From: Leptolyngbyaceae cyanobacterium RU_5_1
GTDB lineage: Bacteria > Cyanobacteriota > Cyanobacteriia > Leptolyngbyales > Leptolyngbyaceae
NCBI GenBank assembly: GCA_012034055.1
Contig: JAAUSG010000031.1
Span: 1 to 32,514, forward strand
Reading direction: 5' to 3'
Length of the DNA stretch: 32,514 nt
Shown: positions 1-6,804 of the stretch, in pieces
Position numbering within the stretch: the first letter of the stretch is position 1
Layout of the letters: each line of letters opens with the position of its first letter
Translations under genes and position numbers: made by a program
The notes under the pieces: model-generated
Database searches by the model: none
What the model saw: the letters and a program-made list of their open reading frames with translations, nothing else
Told to the model about the DNA's origin: nothing

Positions 1-113
1 AGAATCCGGGCATGGTTCATTTTGTAGGCAGCAACTTTGCCTGTTGTGCTGAGTTGCTCCAACTCTTCTCGTTCTTGAGCAGTTAGAGAGACGATGTATT
101 TCTTTTTCGCCAT
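1..113 (-). mobile_element. IS630-family transposase, N-terminal fragment cut by window edge
   Basis: An ATG on the minus strand at 113 opens a frame that runs off the left edge of the window. The 37 readable residues start MAKKKYIVSLTAQEREELEQ and continue through a TTGKVAAYKMNHARI stretch. This matches my memory of the N-terminal helix-turn-helix region of IS630/Tc1-mariner type transposases, which bind the element ends before the DDE domain cuts. The catalytic domain lies outside the window, so I cannot tell whether the element is intact. No terminal inverted repeat was identified in the roughly 95 bases before the next gene. The family call is from memory of the conserved N-terminus; a stand-alone regulator is the less likely alternative. 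Confidence 0.72.
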
Positions 114-209
114 GAATCTTGGGTAAAAGGGGATAGCTCAAATTATCAACCGATTCACCCCTCAAATCAAAGCTGACAGTCCACTAGGGTTGGGTTAAAG
201 GGTGGCTAC

Positions 210-470
210 ATGGAGATTGATGTCATTACTACATTGGGACTTACGGCAGGAGTTCTGACGACGATCGCCTACCTACCGCAACTGATTAAAACCTGGCAGT
301 CAAAATCGGCCGCCGACCTATCCTGGAGTATGCTGATTGTTCTATGCACCGGAATTATTTTGTGGTTGGTCTATGGCGTCATTGTTCACGATATCCCGCT
401 GATTGCTGCAAATGTCGTCACCTTCATCTTTGCCTCCATTATTCTAGTTCTCAAAATTTGCTATAAGTAA
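210..470 (+). CDS. SemiSWEET-type sugar transporter (PQ-loop, 86 aa)
   Basis: An 86-residue membrane protein with three hydrophobic helices, at about residues 5-24, 40-60 and 64-83. It carries the proline-glutamine pair of PQ-loop proteins (P23-Q24, in YLPQLIKTWQSKSAADLS). It also has the LW(L)VYG segment near residue 52 and an asparagine at 68 in helix 3, which fits the SemiSWEET binding pocket. SemiSWEETs are half-size SWEET sugar uniporters that dimerise in the cytoplasmic membrane. Length and motif order match the family. The start is ATG with a weak purine-rich AGGGTGG about 7 bases upstream. The substrate cannot be read from the sequence. The gene stands alone, between the transposase fragment and a minus-strand cluster. 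Confidence 0.88.
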   Translation: MEIDVITTLGLTAGVLTTIAYLPQLIKTWQSKSAADLSWSMLIVLCTGIILWLVYGVIVHDIPLIAANVVTFIFASIILVLKICYK

Positions 471-482
471 CCAGAGCTTATG

Positions 483-548
483 TGGTAGTGGGTGATGGGT
501 AGTAGAAAGCTAACAGTTTCAGCCAATTACCAATTACCAATTACCAAC
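483..548. repeat. GGTAATGGGT/ATTACCAATT simple fold-back repeat
   Basis: A GGTAGTGGGTGATGGG tract faces a complementary tract of repeated ATTACCA units after about 25 bases, so the transcript could fold back. Tracts of the same composition occur at 14056-14130 and 14921-14984, so this is a dispersed low-complexity family. Confidence 0.5.
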
Positions 549-563
549 CTAAAAGATTGCTGA

Positions 564-980
564 TCATTTGATAATTGCGACCGGGTAGTCGGGGTTTTTG
601 AGATTTGGGATCAGGCGTTGATTTTTGCAGTCAGGGAGCAAATCCAGAAGTTCCAGAACAACCTGACCAATTAACACTTCATCCCCAACAACAAGTGCTT
701 CAAGGGTTGTTTTTCGCCCTTCAAGTTCGATATTGACAGGCTCAGTCACTCCAACGGGTTCCTCATAGTCATTTGCATATCGAGCGATTTGCTGACCTTG
801 AATTTTCAAGCCAAGTTGCTGGGCGATCTTAGGTGGCACTACAAGCGTCAATGCACCTGTATCGACAAGTCCTTCAGCTTCGCACTCCCGCAAATGGCGA
901 GGTGCAAGCGAACCTCGATTGACCAAGGCCTTGGCGATCGCATTCGTCAACTTAACCTTTACACGAACAGCTTTGCTCAT
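564..980 (-). CDS. Clan AA retropepsin-like aspartic protease (138 aa)
   Basis: The start is set at the ATG at 980 (MSKAVRVKVKLTNAIAKAL). The frame is open up to 1100, but that upstream part reads like non-coding DNA and includes a short tandem repeat. The protein has the single-copy retropepsin signature VDTGALTLVVP, followed by the LGL element. A later IGQVVLELLDLLPD segment fits the second conserved glycine-containing motif, and the C-terminus is NQRLIPNLKNPDYP. Such one-domain proteases dimerise to form an active site from two D-T-G loops. The catalytic motif is intact, in contrast to the paralogue at 17063. It is the last gene of a same-strand group containing a nuclease-like protein. 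The substrate is unknown. A processing protease and a non-catalytic partner are both possible. Confidence 0.8.
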   Translation of the reverse strand: MSKAVRVKVKLTNAIAKALVNRGSLAPRHLRECEAEGLVDTGALTLVVPPKIAQQLGLKIQGQQIARYANDYEEPVGVTEPVNIELEGRKTTLEALVVGDEVLIGQVVLELLDLLPDCKNQRLIPNLKNPDYPVAIIK

Positions 981-1092
981 CTGCTCGTCAACACCCGCCA
1001 GATGATGAACAGTGTAAACCCCAAATAGCCAAACACCATAACCCAATCTTGCCACCCAGCAGGAAGCATCAAACCAGTATCCATATTCACTC

Positions 1093-1127
1093 TTCACCAT
1101 TCACCATTCACCATTCACTCTTCACCT
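1093..1127. repeat. Short tandem repeat (CATTCAC units)
   Basis: Near-perfect 7-base units (ATTCACC/ATTCACT) are repeated about five times in the gap between two minus-strand genes. This is intergenic low-complexity DNA. It argues against extending the protease gene upstream. Confidence 0.6.
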
Positions 1128-1698
1128 AATCTGGAAACGCCGTTCCAATCGAGGGATCTCGGATATACAGTCCCAACGTCAGCGATCGCAGCACCTCATC
1201 CCAGACAGGCGTCAGGCGATCGGCATCGTCTGCCCAGTAATCGAACGTAATCAGACATTGGACGTTCGATCCTAGCCCAATGCAAATTCGGGAATAGGCT
1301 TCTCGCTTTTCCTCAGGATCAATAAACTTCAGCTCAGTCCAAACAATTCGGGCCGTCTGGCGCTTGAGCGTGATGACTTCGCCTCTGGCAATCACCTCGC
1401 GATCGTCGTCATCTGCAATGCGGCGCAGGGTCTGAGCAAGCGGAAACTGGCTCCAATCTGCAGGTGGAAGTCGGTTGAAGGACACTTCCAGGCGACAATC
1501 ATCATCAGGGGGAGCCTTGTCCAGAAACTTGAATGATTTGGTATCTGGCTCAAAATGCCAGTTTTGAGGTACGTCGAAACGCACAGCGCCGCGATCGGCA
1601 ACGAAAATTTTATAACCAGGCTTGGTTTGCCAGCGATGATTATCCTTAAGTTCCAGCGTTTCTTTAAGCCACTTGGGGGTACCTTTACGTTTTGCCAT
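1126..1698 (-). CDS. Conserved hypothetical protein (190 aa)
   Basis: The start is placed at the ATG at 1698 (MAKRKGTPKWLKETLELK). The frame is open further upstream with another ATG at 1740, so the start is uncertain. It is a soluble protein with no signal peptide or membrane segment. The central part (KIFVADRGAVRFDVPQNWHF) and the C-terminal part (CLITFDYWADDADRLTPVWD, then LRSLTLG) resemble the alternating beta/alpha pattern of PsbP/DcrB-like folds, in which a predicted strand starts 'f..P..W'. That fold assignment is inference. It lies between the nuclease-like and protease-like genes, with gaps of 136 and 145 bases, and may share their transcript. Function unknown. Confidence 0.65.
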   Translation of the reverse strand: MAKRKGTPKWLKETLELKDNHRWQTKPGYKIFVADRGAVRFDVPQNWHFEPDTKSFKFLDKAPPDDDCRLEVSFNRLPPADWSQFPLAQTLRRIADDDDREVIARGEVITLKRQTARIVWTELKFIDPEEKREAYSRICIGLGSNVQCLITFDYWADDADRLTPVWDEVLRSLTLGLYIRDPSIGTAFPD

Positions 1699-1834
1699 AC
1701 GGTTTGCAACCCATATTGAGGAGTCTACTGCTTCGATCATGATCCGCGATCGCCCTTCACGGTTTCTGCTCTCAGTATAGCGATCGTCCTTTCTCGCGTA
1801 ATCAGGACTACTGGACAATCAAGGTTTTGGGGAT

Positions 1835-2497
1835 TTAGACCGCGATCGCGTCAACTGAACCAAACTGAAGTTTGCAAAGGGCTTTCAGGACTTGAACCAG
1901 TTTAAGTGAGCGATCTTCATCTAACAAATACAGTTCTGGTAGAAGATGGTATGTCGAAAGATTACCTTTTTGAAGGCGGACAAACAAAAATTGCAAACCA
2001 TTCGTAACTACACCCCAAACAATCGGCTGCTGGTTTAGGCTTTTGTGAGCATAGGTCAGCAGTTGAGGTAGCCCTTGACGAACTTCAATGGAACTGTTCT
2101 TGGTTTCAATCACTAATGCCCAAAATGGCGCACCAGCTTCTGAATATTGGACTGAACTTAGCGCCAAAAGGTCTAACCGTCCTGAAATCTTGGTGTCTTC
2201 GTCTTCAACGATAATTTCAAGGCTGGTTTCCATCGTCAACCGAATTGGAACATCGTAAAAACCAGTCAATCGCAAGAGGGGTGCAAGGCTCAAGAACTTA
2301 ACCAGTCCCTCAGAAATCTTTTCTTCAAGAAGATAGCGTCGAAAATCAGCACGAATTTTTGACAAGTCTTGCTGTTCCGCCTCAGTCAACGGTTCTAAAG
2401 GGAGTGCAGGTATTTGTGATTTATCTAGTTGCTCTTCTAGATGTAGCAACCGATGCACATCCCGTAACGTTAGCTTGCTTGCATCAACAGCCTGCAT
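1835..2497 (-). CDS. PD-(D/E)XK nuclease-like protein (220 aa)
   Basis: The C-terminal half has the pattern of a PD-(D/E)XK restriction-endonuclease fold: GRLDLLAL, then FWALVIETKNSS, whose E-x-K would bind metal, then a glutamine-containing helix (RQGLPQLLTYAHKS) and a strand ending WGVVTNGLQFLFVRL. The N-terminal 70 residues are helical (a TEAEQQDLSKIRADFRRYL segment). Proteins of this layout are often automatically named type I restriction subunit R-like, but no helicase or methylase gene is present. The start is the ATG at 2497, the first in frame. A clear paralogue lies at 17494-18111 inside the suf operon. Real DNA cleavage is not demonstrated. Defence and DNA repair are both possible. 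Confidence 0.72.
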   Translation of the reverse strand: MQAVDASKLTLRDVHRLLHLEEQLDKSQIPALPLEPLTEAEQQDLSKIRADFRRYLLEEKISEGLVKFLSLAPLLRLTGFYDVPIRLTMETSLEIIVEDEDTKISGRLDLLALSSVQYSEAGAPFWALVIETKNSSIEVRQGLPQLLTYAHKSLNQQPIVWGVVTNGLQFLFVRLQKGNLSTYHLLPELYLLDEDRSLKLVQVLKALCKLQFGSVDAIAV

Positions 2498-2582
2498 GGT
2501 CTTCGTGCCTGTTCGTGTTTTCTAATGATAAAGCTTCCTTTTGAAGAGCTACTGGATCGCCATACCCCTTTATCCAGCTTGC

Positions 2583-2852
2583 TCAATCCTCTCCCTTGTA
2601 GGTTGATGACCAGCCAAACAGCTTTCGCAATCGTTGTGAGGGATTAAATTTGAACACACAGCTATCGCGCTTTTCCTGAATGTAGAAGGTGCCAAAGTCA
2701 CGTAAAGTAACACTCTCACGCTGCTTCAGTGATTGGTAAATTTCCTCAGTTGTGGCGTCAATGATCGCTTCAACCGCATCCGCATCCCCGCCAACCCGCT
2801 TCGTCACTCGTCTGACAAGCTCTTGCTTATCAATTTTCTTATCAATGGCCAT
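2583..2852 (-). CDS. HU/IHF-family DNA-binding protein (89 aa, divergent)
   Basis: The N-terminus reads KQELVRRVTKRVGGDADAVE, the helix-turn-helix dimerisation part of HU. It is followed by VTLRDFGTFYIQEKRDS, the strand with the conserved GF/FGTF element. Classical HU proteins then have a long beta-arm with a conserved proline (RNPKTG). Here that arm is short and altered (CVFKFNPSQRLRKLFGW) although the N-P pair remains. The protein should bend DNA as a dimer. The start is the ATG at 2852. It lies 84 bases downstream of acnB on the same strand, with a strong hairpin between. It is probably a lineage-specific HU paralogue rather than the main nucleoid protein. Confidence 0.82.
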   Translation of the reverse strand: MAIDKKIDKQELVRRVTKRVGGDADAVEAIIDATTEEIYQSLKQRESVTLRDFGTFYIQEKRDSCVFKFNPSQRLRKLFGWSSTYKGED

Positions 2853-2886
2853 CGCTAGAACTGCTCATTCGGCTTGCCATGATGAT

Positions 2887-2915
2887 AGGGCGATCGCACC
2901 ACCAGCGATCGCCCT
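2887..2915. repeat. HIP1-based perfect hairpin between acnB and the HU gene
   Basis: Two copies of the HIP1 core face each other: AGGGCGATCGC at 2887-2897 and GCGATCGCCCT at 2905-2915, with a 7-base loop. The 11 bp GC-rich stem lies just after the acnB stop. It has no proper T-run on the minus strand, so it could be an attenuator or mRNA-end stabiliser rather than a classical terminator. Confidence 0.6.
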
Positions 2916-2936
2916 TTAGAAAACTCATCCCTTGAA

Positions 2937-5573
2937 CTAACGTCCGGCGGCAGCAGGCATTCCTAAAATGTCCTCGATTCTTGGCATTTCCTCCAGCGAA
3001 ATTACCCGACCTTCGTCTTCAAAACCGGCAATCTGATCGAAGTTGAGGTAGCGGTAGAGGTCTGCGGCATAGGGGTCAATTTTCTGGGCGGCGATCGCCA
3101 GATACTCGTCCAATGTGGGAATCCGTCCCAGCAATGCGCAAACTGCCGCTAACTCTGCTGAACCGAGGTAGACCTTGGCATCTTTGCCCATCCGATTATT
3201 GAAGTTGCGCGTCGAGGTGGAGAACACCGTAACGCCATCGGCAACTCGGGCCTGATTGCCCATGCAGAGAGAACATCCAGGCATTTCGGTTCTCGCTCCC
3301 GCCGCCGCAAAGGTGCCGTAGTAACCTTCTTCGCGCAGTTGCTTCTCATCCATCCGGGTGGGTGGGCAGATCCAGAGGCGCACCTTGGTTGATCCTGCTC
3401 CTTCCAGCACTTTGGCAGCCGCCCGGTAGTGACCAATGTTGGTCATGCAGGAGCCAATGAAGACTTCATGGATCGGATCACCCGCACATTCAGACATCAG
3501 CTTGATGTTGTCCGGGTCATTGGGAGCGGCCACGATCGGTTCTTTAATTTGATCCAGATCCACCTCAATCACTTCGGCGTATTCCGCGTCTGCATCGGCT
3601 TCCATCAACGTCGGATTTGCCAGCCACTGCTCCATTTTGGCGACACGGCGCAGGATCGTGCGGGCATCCCCGTATCCCCGCGCCACCATGTTTTCCAGCA
3701 ACGCCACGTTCGATCGCAGATACTCAGACACGGTTTCGACACTCAATTTGATTGTGCATCCGGCACAAGAGCGTTCTGCCGTCGCGTCGGTTAACTCAAA
3801 CGCCTGCTCCAGCTTCAGATCCGGCAACCCTTCCATTTCCATAATCCGACCGGAGAAGACATTCTGTTTGTTCTCCTTGGCAACCGTCAGCAGTCCGCGC
3901 TGAATTGCGGCGTAAGGAATCGCGTTGACAATATCGCGCAGGGTGACACCGGGCTGCAACGTGCCCTTGAAGCGCACCAGAACCGATTCGGGCATATCCA
4001 GAGGCATCACCCCCAAGGCAGCGGCAAAGGCGACTAACCCGGAACCGGCTGGAAAGGAAATGCCCAGCGGAAAGCGAGTGTGGGAGTCGCCGCCCGTCCC
4101 AACGGTATCTGGCAGCAGCATCCGGTTTAGCCAGGAGTGGATGATGCCGTCACCTGGACGCAGAGAAACGCCACCCCGGGAGTTGATGAAATCGGGAAGC
4201 TCTTTATGAGTCTTGATGTCCACTGGTTTCGGATAGGCGGCCGTGTGGCAGAAGCTTTGCATCACCAAATCCGCGCCAAAGCCCAGACAGGCCAGCTCTT
4301 TCAGTTCGTCACGAGTCATCGGACCAGTCGTATCTTGGGAGCCGACGGTTGTCATAATCGGTTCACAGTAAGTGCCGGGACGCACACCGGGTAGACTACA
4401 GGCTTTACCCACCATCTTTTGGGCCAGCGTGAACCCTTTACCTGTATCCTCTGGCAATTTGGGACGAACAAACACAGAGCTGGGTTCAAGTCCCATTGCT
4501 GTGCGGATTTTATCCGTCAAGGTGCGCCCAATTAGGAGGGGAATCCGGCCACCGGCACGGACTTCATCCAGGATAGTGTCGGGTTTGAGGGTAAAAGTGG
4601 AAATGATGTCACCCGTTTCATTGGTGATTTCGCCTTTGTAAGGATAGATCGTGATCACATCACCTGTTTCCAGTTGGGTAACGTCGCACTCGATCGGCAG
4701 GGCACCGGAATCTTCAGCCGTGTTGAAGAAGATCGGCGCAATCTTTCCACCCAGAATGTAGCCCCCGGTGCGCTTGTTGGGAACAAAAGGAATGTCGTCG
4801 CCAATGTGCCAGAGGACTGAGTTGATCGCAGATTTGCGGGAGGATCCAGTTCCGACGACATCGCCCACATAAGCAACGGGATGTCCTTTGTGCTTCAGTT
4901 CCGCGATCGCATCCAATCCTCCTGGCATCCGAGTTTCCAGCATTACCGTAGCGTGCAGGGGGATATCAGGACGGGTGGTGGCGTGGGGGGCGGGTGAAAG
5001 GTCGTCAGTGTTGGTTTCGCCGGGAACCTTGAAGACGGTAACCGTGATCGATTCAGGAAGCTTGGGACGACTGGTGAACCAGTCGGCCTTTGCCCAGGAT
5101 TCCATGACTTTCTCGGCGTAGGAGTTGCCAGTTTTTGCCAATTCTTCAACATCGTGAAACGCATCGTAGACCAGCAAGGTTTTGCTGAGGGCGATCGCAG
5201 CCGTTGCAGCCAATTCCGCCTCTGAAGATTGCAGCAGTTCAATCAACGAGTGGACATTGTAGCCGCCCATCATTGTGCCCAGCAGCTCAACGGCGTATTT
5301 AGGCGAAACCAACGGGCTGGTGACTTCCCCTTTGGCGTTCACGGAGTGTGCGCTCTGCGCAATTGCTGTCAAAAACCCTGCCTTCACATAGGCTGCCTGA
5401 TCTACACCAGGCGGCACGCGATCGCGCAGCAATGCCAACAAAAACTCTTCCTCACCAGCAGGCGGGTTCTTCAACAGTTCGCCCAACTCAGACATCTGCT
5501 GGGCATCCAAAGGAAGCGGAGGGACGCCCAGAGCAGCGCGTTCGGCAATGTGTTGGCGGTAAGATGCAAGCAT
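2937..5573 (-). CDS. acnB: Aconitate hydratase B / 2-methylisocitrate dehydratase
   Basis: The 878-residue protein is full length for AcnB (the E. coli enzyme has 865). It isomerises citrate to isocitrate in the cytoplasm, in the TCA pathway that feeds 2-oxoglutarate to nitrogen assimilation. The three 4Fe-4S ligands are visible: Cys709 (in GSCMTN) and Cys767 and Cys770 (in [10 protein letters not shown]). The N-terminal HEAT-like helical region peculiar to AcnB comes first, then the swivelling domain ([27 protein letters not shown]), then the cluster domains. The start is the ATG at 5573 ([16 protein letters not shown]), the usual AcnB N-terminus. A long 0.8 kb non-coding region lies upstream. 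The gene is intact, unlike several others in the window. Confidence 0.97.
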   Translation of the reverse strand: MLASYRQHIAERAALGVPPLPLDAQQMSELGELLKNPPAGEEEFLLALLRDRVPPGVDQAAYVKAGFLTAIAQSAHSVNAKGEVTSPLVSPKYAVELLGTMMGGYNVHSLIELLQSSEAELAATAAIALSKTLLVYDAFHDVEELAKTGNSYAEKVMESWAKADWFTSRPKLPESITVTVFKVPGETNTDDLSPAPHATTRPDIPLHATVMLETRMPGGLDAIAELKHKGHPVAYVGDVVGTGSSRKSAINSVLWHIGDDIPFVPNKRTGGYILGGKIAPIFFNTAEDSGALPIECDVTQLETGDVITIYPYKGEITNETGDIISTFTLKPDTILDEVRAGGRIPLLIGRTLTDKIRTAMGLEPSSVFVRPKLPEDTGKGFTLAQKMVGKACSLPGVRPGTYCEPIMTTVGSQDTTGPMTRDELKELACLGFGADLVMQSFCHTAAYPKPVDIKTHKELPDFINSRGGVSLRPGDGIIHSWLNRMLLPDTVGTGGDSHTRFPLGISFPAGSGLVAFAAALGVMPLDMPESVLVRFKGTLQPGVTLRDIVNAIPYAAIQRGLLTVAKENKQNVFSGRIMEMEGLPDLKLEQAFELTDATAERSCAGCTIKLSVETVSEYLRSNVALLENMVARGYGDARTILRRVAKMEQWLANPTLMEADADAEYAEVIEVDLDQIKEPIVAAPNDPDNIKLMSECAGDPIHEVFIGSCMTNIGHYRAAAKVLEGAGSTKVRLWICPPTRMDEKQLREEGYYGTFAAAGARTEMPGCSLCMGNQARVADGVTVFSTSTRNFNNRMGKDAKVYLGSAELAAVCALLGRIPTLDEYLAIAAQKIDPYAADLYRYLNFDQIAGFEDEGRVISLEEMPRIEDILGMPAAAGR

Positions 5574-5846
5574 AGTTCAGGTCTCTAGAGTAGCGTTACA
5601 CAAGTTTTGATTGGGTGCAGGTGATCGCCAAAAGCTAAGAGTACCGTTGCCAGATCACCTTTGCGGTTTAGATTGATACGTAACGGAAGCAAGCTCAAAC
5701 CCTGCACCATTGAATTCATCCAGTTACAATCGCGAGTGGCGATCGCGATCCACTAGGATAAGGCATCATCGATACCTCCAGTATCGCTCGTTTAACAAGC
5801 ATCTGCTGTCACTGCTGACGGTATTGGTGATTGGGCCAAATTCTTG

Positions 5847-5960
5847 CTGTAAATTTTCCGGTGACGTAAGGGCAGGTTTTGCCAAAGGTCTGGCTGAGAT
5901 CTCCAGTTTGTCTACTAAACCTGCCCTTACAGAGGCCGTCCGTCACCAGAAAATTTACAG
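5847..5960. repeat. MITE-like nested fold-back element, copy 1 (complete)
   Basis: Outer arms 5847-5866 and 5941-5960 are inverted copies with one mismatch in 20. Inner arms GTAAGGGCAGGTTT (5866-5879) and AAACCTGCCCTTAC (5917-5930) are perfect inverted repeats. A second, one-sided copy lies at 12373-12467, so the unit has moved. At 114 bp and without coding capacity it fits a miniature transposable element. No target-site duplication was established. Confidence 0.8.
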
Positions 5961-6111
5961 GTGGTTAGGAGATAAAGAAAGGAATGATTAGTGAATCTGT
6001 CAGATTTGAAGGTGAACCCCCTAAATTGAATAACTTCTTCTGATGTTTCAGGGGGGTGACAAACCTGTGTCAGTGGTCTATTATTAAATAGTGTGAGGAG
6101 CGAACCAGCGA

Positions 6112-6148
6112 GAGTGCCGAGACGAAACACGGAAAGTCGTCGGCACTC
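6112..6148. terminator. Stem-loop with short T-tract
   Basis: GAGTGCCGA at 6112-6120 pairs perfectly with TCGGCACTC at 6140-6148, and the plus strand continues TTTCT. It resembles a weak Rho-independent terminator on the plus strand, but no gene clearly ends here, so its role is uncertain. Confidence 0.4.
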
Positions 6149-6247
6149 TTTCTGATCTTAAAGAAACTTTTAATGACCAAGACCTTGACTCCCCCGATTT
6201 CCTTAATTCCCTCACAATTCTTTGATGCAACTTAGAATCGTAGATTT

Positions 6248-6359
6248 AATAACTCCGAATTCTTGCGTAGGATGTGTTAGCGCAGCGTAACGCATCGTTG
6301 TCAAAGAGCAGATGCGTTACGGCTACCGCCTAACACATCCTACAAAATTCGATGTTATT
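6248..6359. repeat. Second fold-back element, different family
   Basis: GTAGGATGTGTTAG (6267-6280) faces CTAACACATCCTAC (6330-6343), with GCGTAACGCATC/GATGCGTTACG inside. Outer flanks AATAACTCCGAATT (6248-6261) and AATTCGATGTTATT (6346-6359) pair at 12 of 14 positions. The inner core is of a kind I recall as widespread in cyanobacteria. It is about 112 bp and non-coding, and unrelated in sequence to the element 290 bp away. Confidence 0.78.
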
Positions 6360-6385
6360 GAATTCTCATTCCTATTAGCGATCCA

Positions 6386-6772
6386 TTAGCTCCTTAAGGA
6401 CAAAAGCATTTCACTAAATACGACAGCGGTTTGAGGACGTTCTTGCTGCATTTGGTGTAAAGCAGTGTGGGTTAACTGATACACACAACTGTCAGAATCG
6501 GCGATCGCGGTTGTTTGGTGAACCGCCTGGGTGTAGAAATCCACTTCTCCGATAAGCTTGCCTGAGCCAAATACTTGCACGGGTTTGGTTCGTCCACCGA
6601 TCAATTCAATCACCGTGCTGAGTTGCCCCAGTTCTACAAAATAAATAGCATTGGCGGGATCGCCCTGACGGAACAGGATTTCCCCCTCATGAATGATTCG
6701 TTTCTCTAAATAGGTGAGGAAGGGAGTGACCTGTTCGGGATCTTTAAACAACGTTTTGAGGCGTAACCCCAA
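6386..6772 (-). CDS. Orphan cNMP-binding-like module (about 128 aa, TTG start), possibly a gene remnant
   Basis: One Crp-type sensor domain: FRQGDPANAIYFVELGQLSTV, then GKLIGEVDFYTQAVHQTTAIA. The arginine that normally binds the cyclic phosphate in such cassettes is not visible after GEVDFYTQ, so cyclic nucleotide binding is doubtful. The whole ORF is a near-duplicate of the C-terminus of the SulP protein at 8914. Similarity continues upstream of the likely TTG start (SKTRRHRYLPLGLRLKTL versus SKYRRSRFLPLSLQLKTF) up to about 6808. At that point the -1 reading frame meets the stop codon of the HD gene, over a run of five A. It may be a translationally coupled small sensor, a piece detached by frameshift, or a dead remnant. 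Confidence 0.6.
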   Translation of the reverse strand: MGLRLKTLFKDPEQVTPFLTYLEKRIIHEGEILFRQGDPANAIYFVELGQLSTVIELIGGRTKPVQVFGSGKLIGEVDFYTQAVHQTTAIADSDSCVYQLTHTALHQMQQERPQTAVVFSEMLLSLRS

Positions 6773-6804
6773 CGGCAGGTAGCGATGGCGACGGGTTTTG
6801 CTGA

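Larger units (their letters stand above)
5574..6385. other. Non-coding region upstream of acnB
   Basis: No credible gene is seen in these 812 bases. Short open frames here cross the fold-back elements or have no recognisable protein. The region holds a nested fold-back element (5847-5960), a terminator-like stem (6112-6148) and a second fold-back element (6248-6359). The acnB promoter must lie in the part nearest 5574, but no convincing -35/-10 pair was identified. Confidence 0.7.

Noticed and set aside
980-1100. 40-codon N-terminal extension of the retropepsin-like gene
   Set aside because: The extension includes tandem repeat sequence and no conserved protease features; the internal ATG at 980 fits the family length.
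1835-2497. Type I restriction-modification system
   Set aside because: No helicase, methylase or specificity subunit accompanies the nuclease-like protein.
5710-5991. 93-codon frame upstream of acnB
   Set aside because: It runs through the fold-back element and has no recognisable protein; the codons look non-coding.
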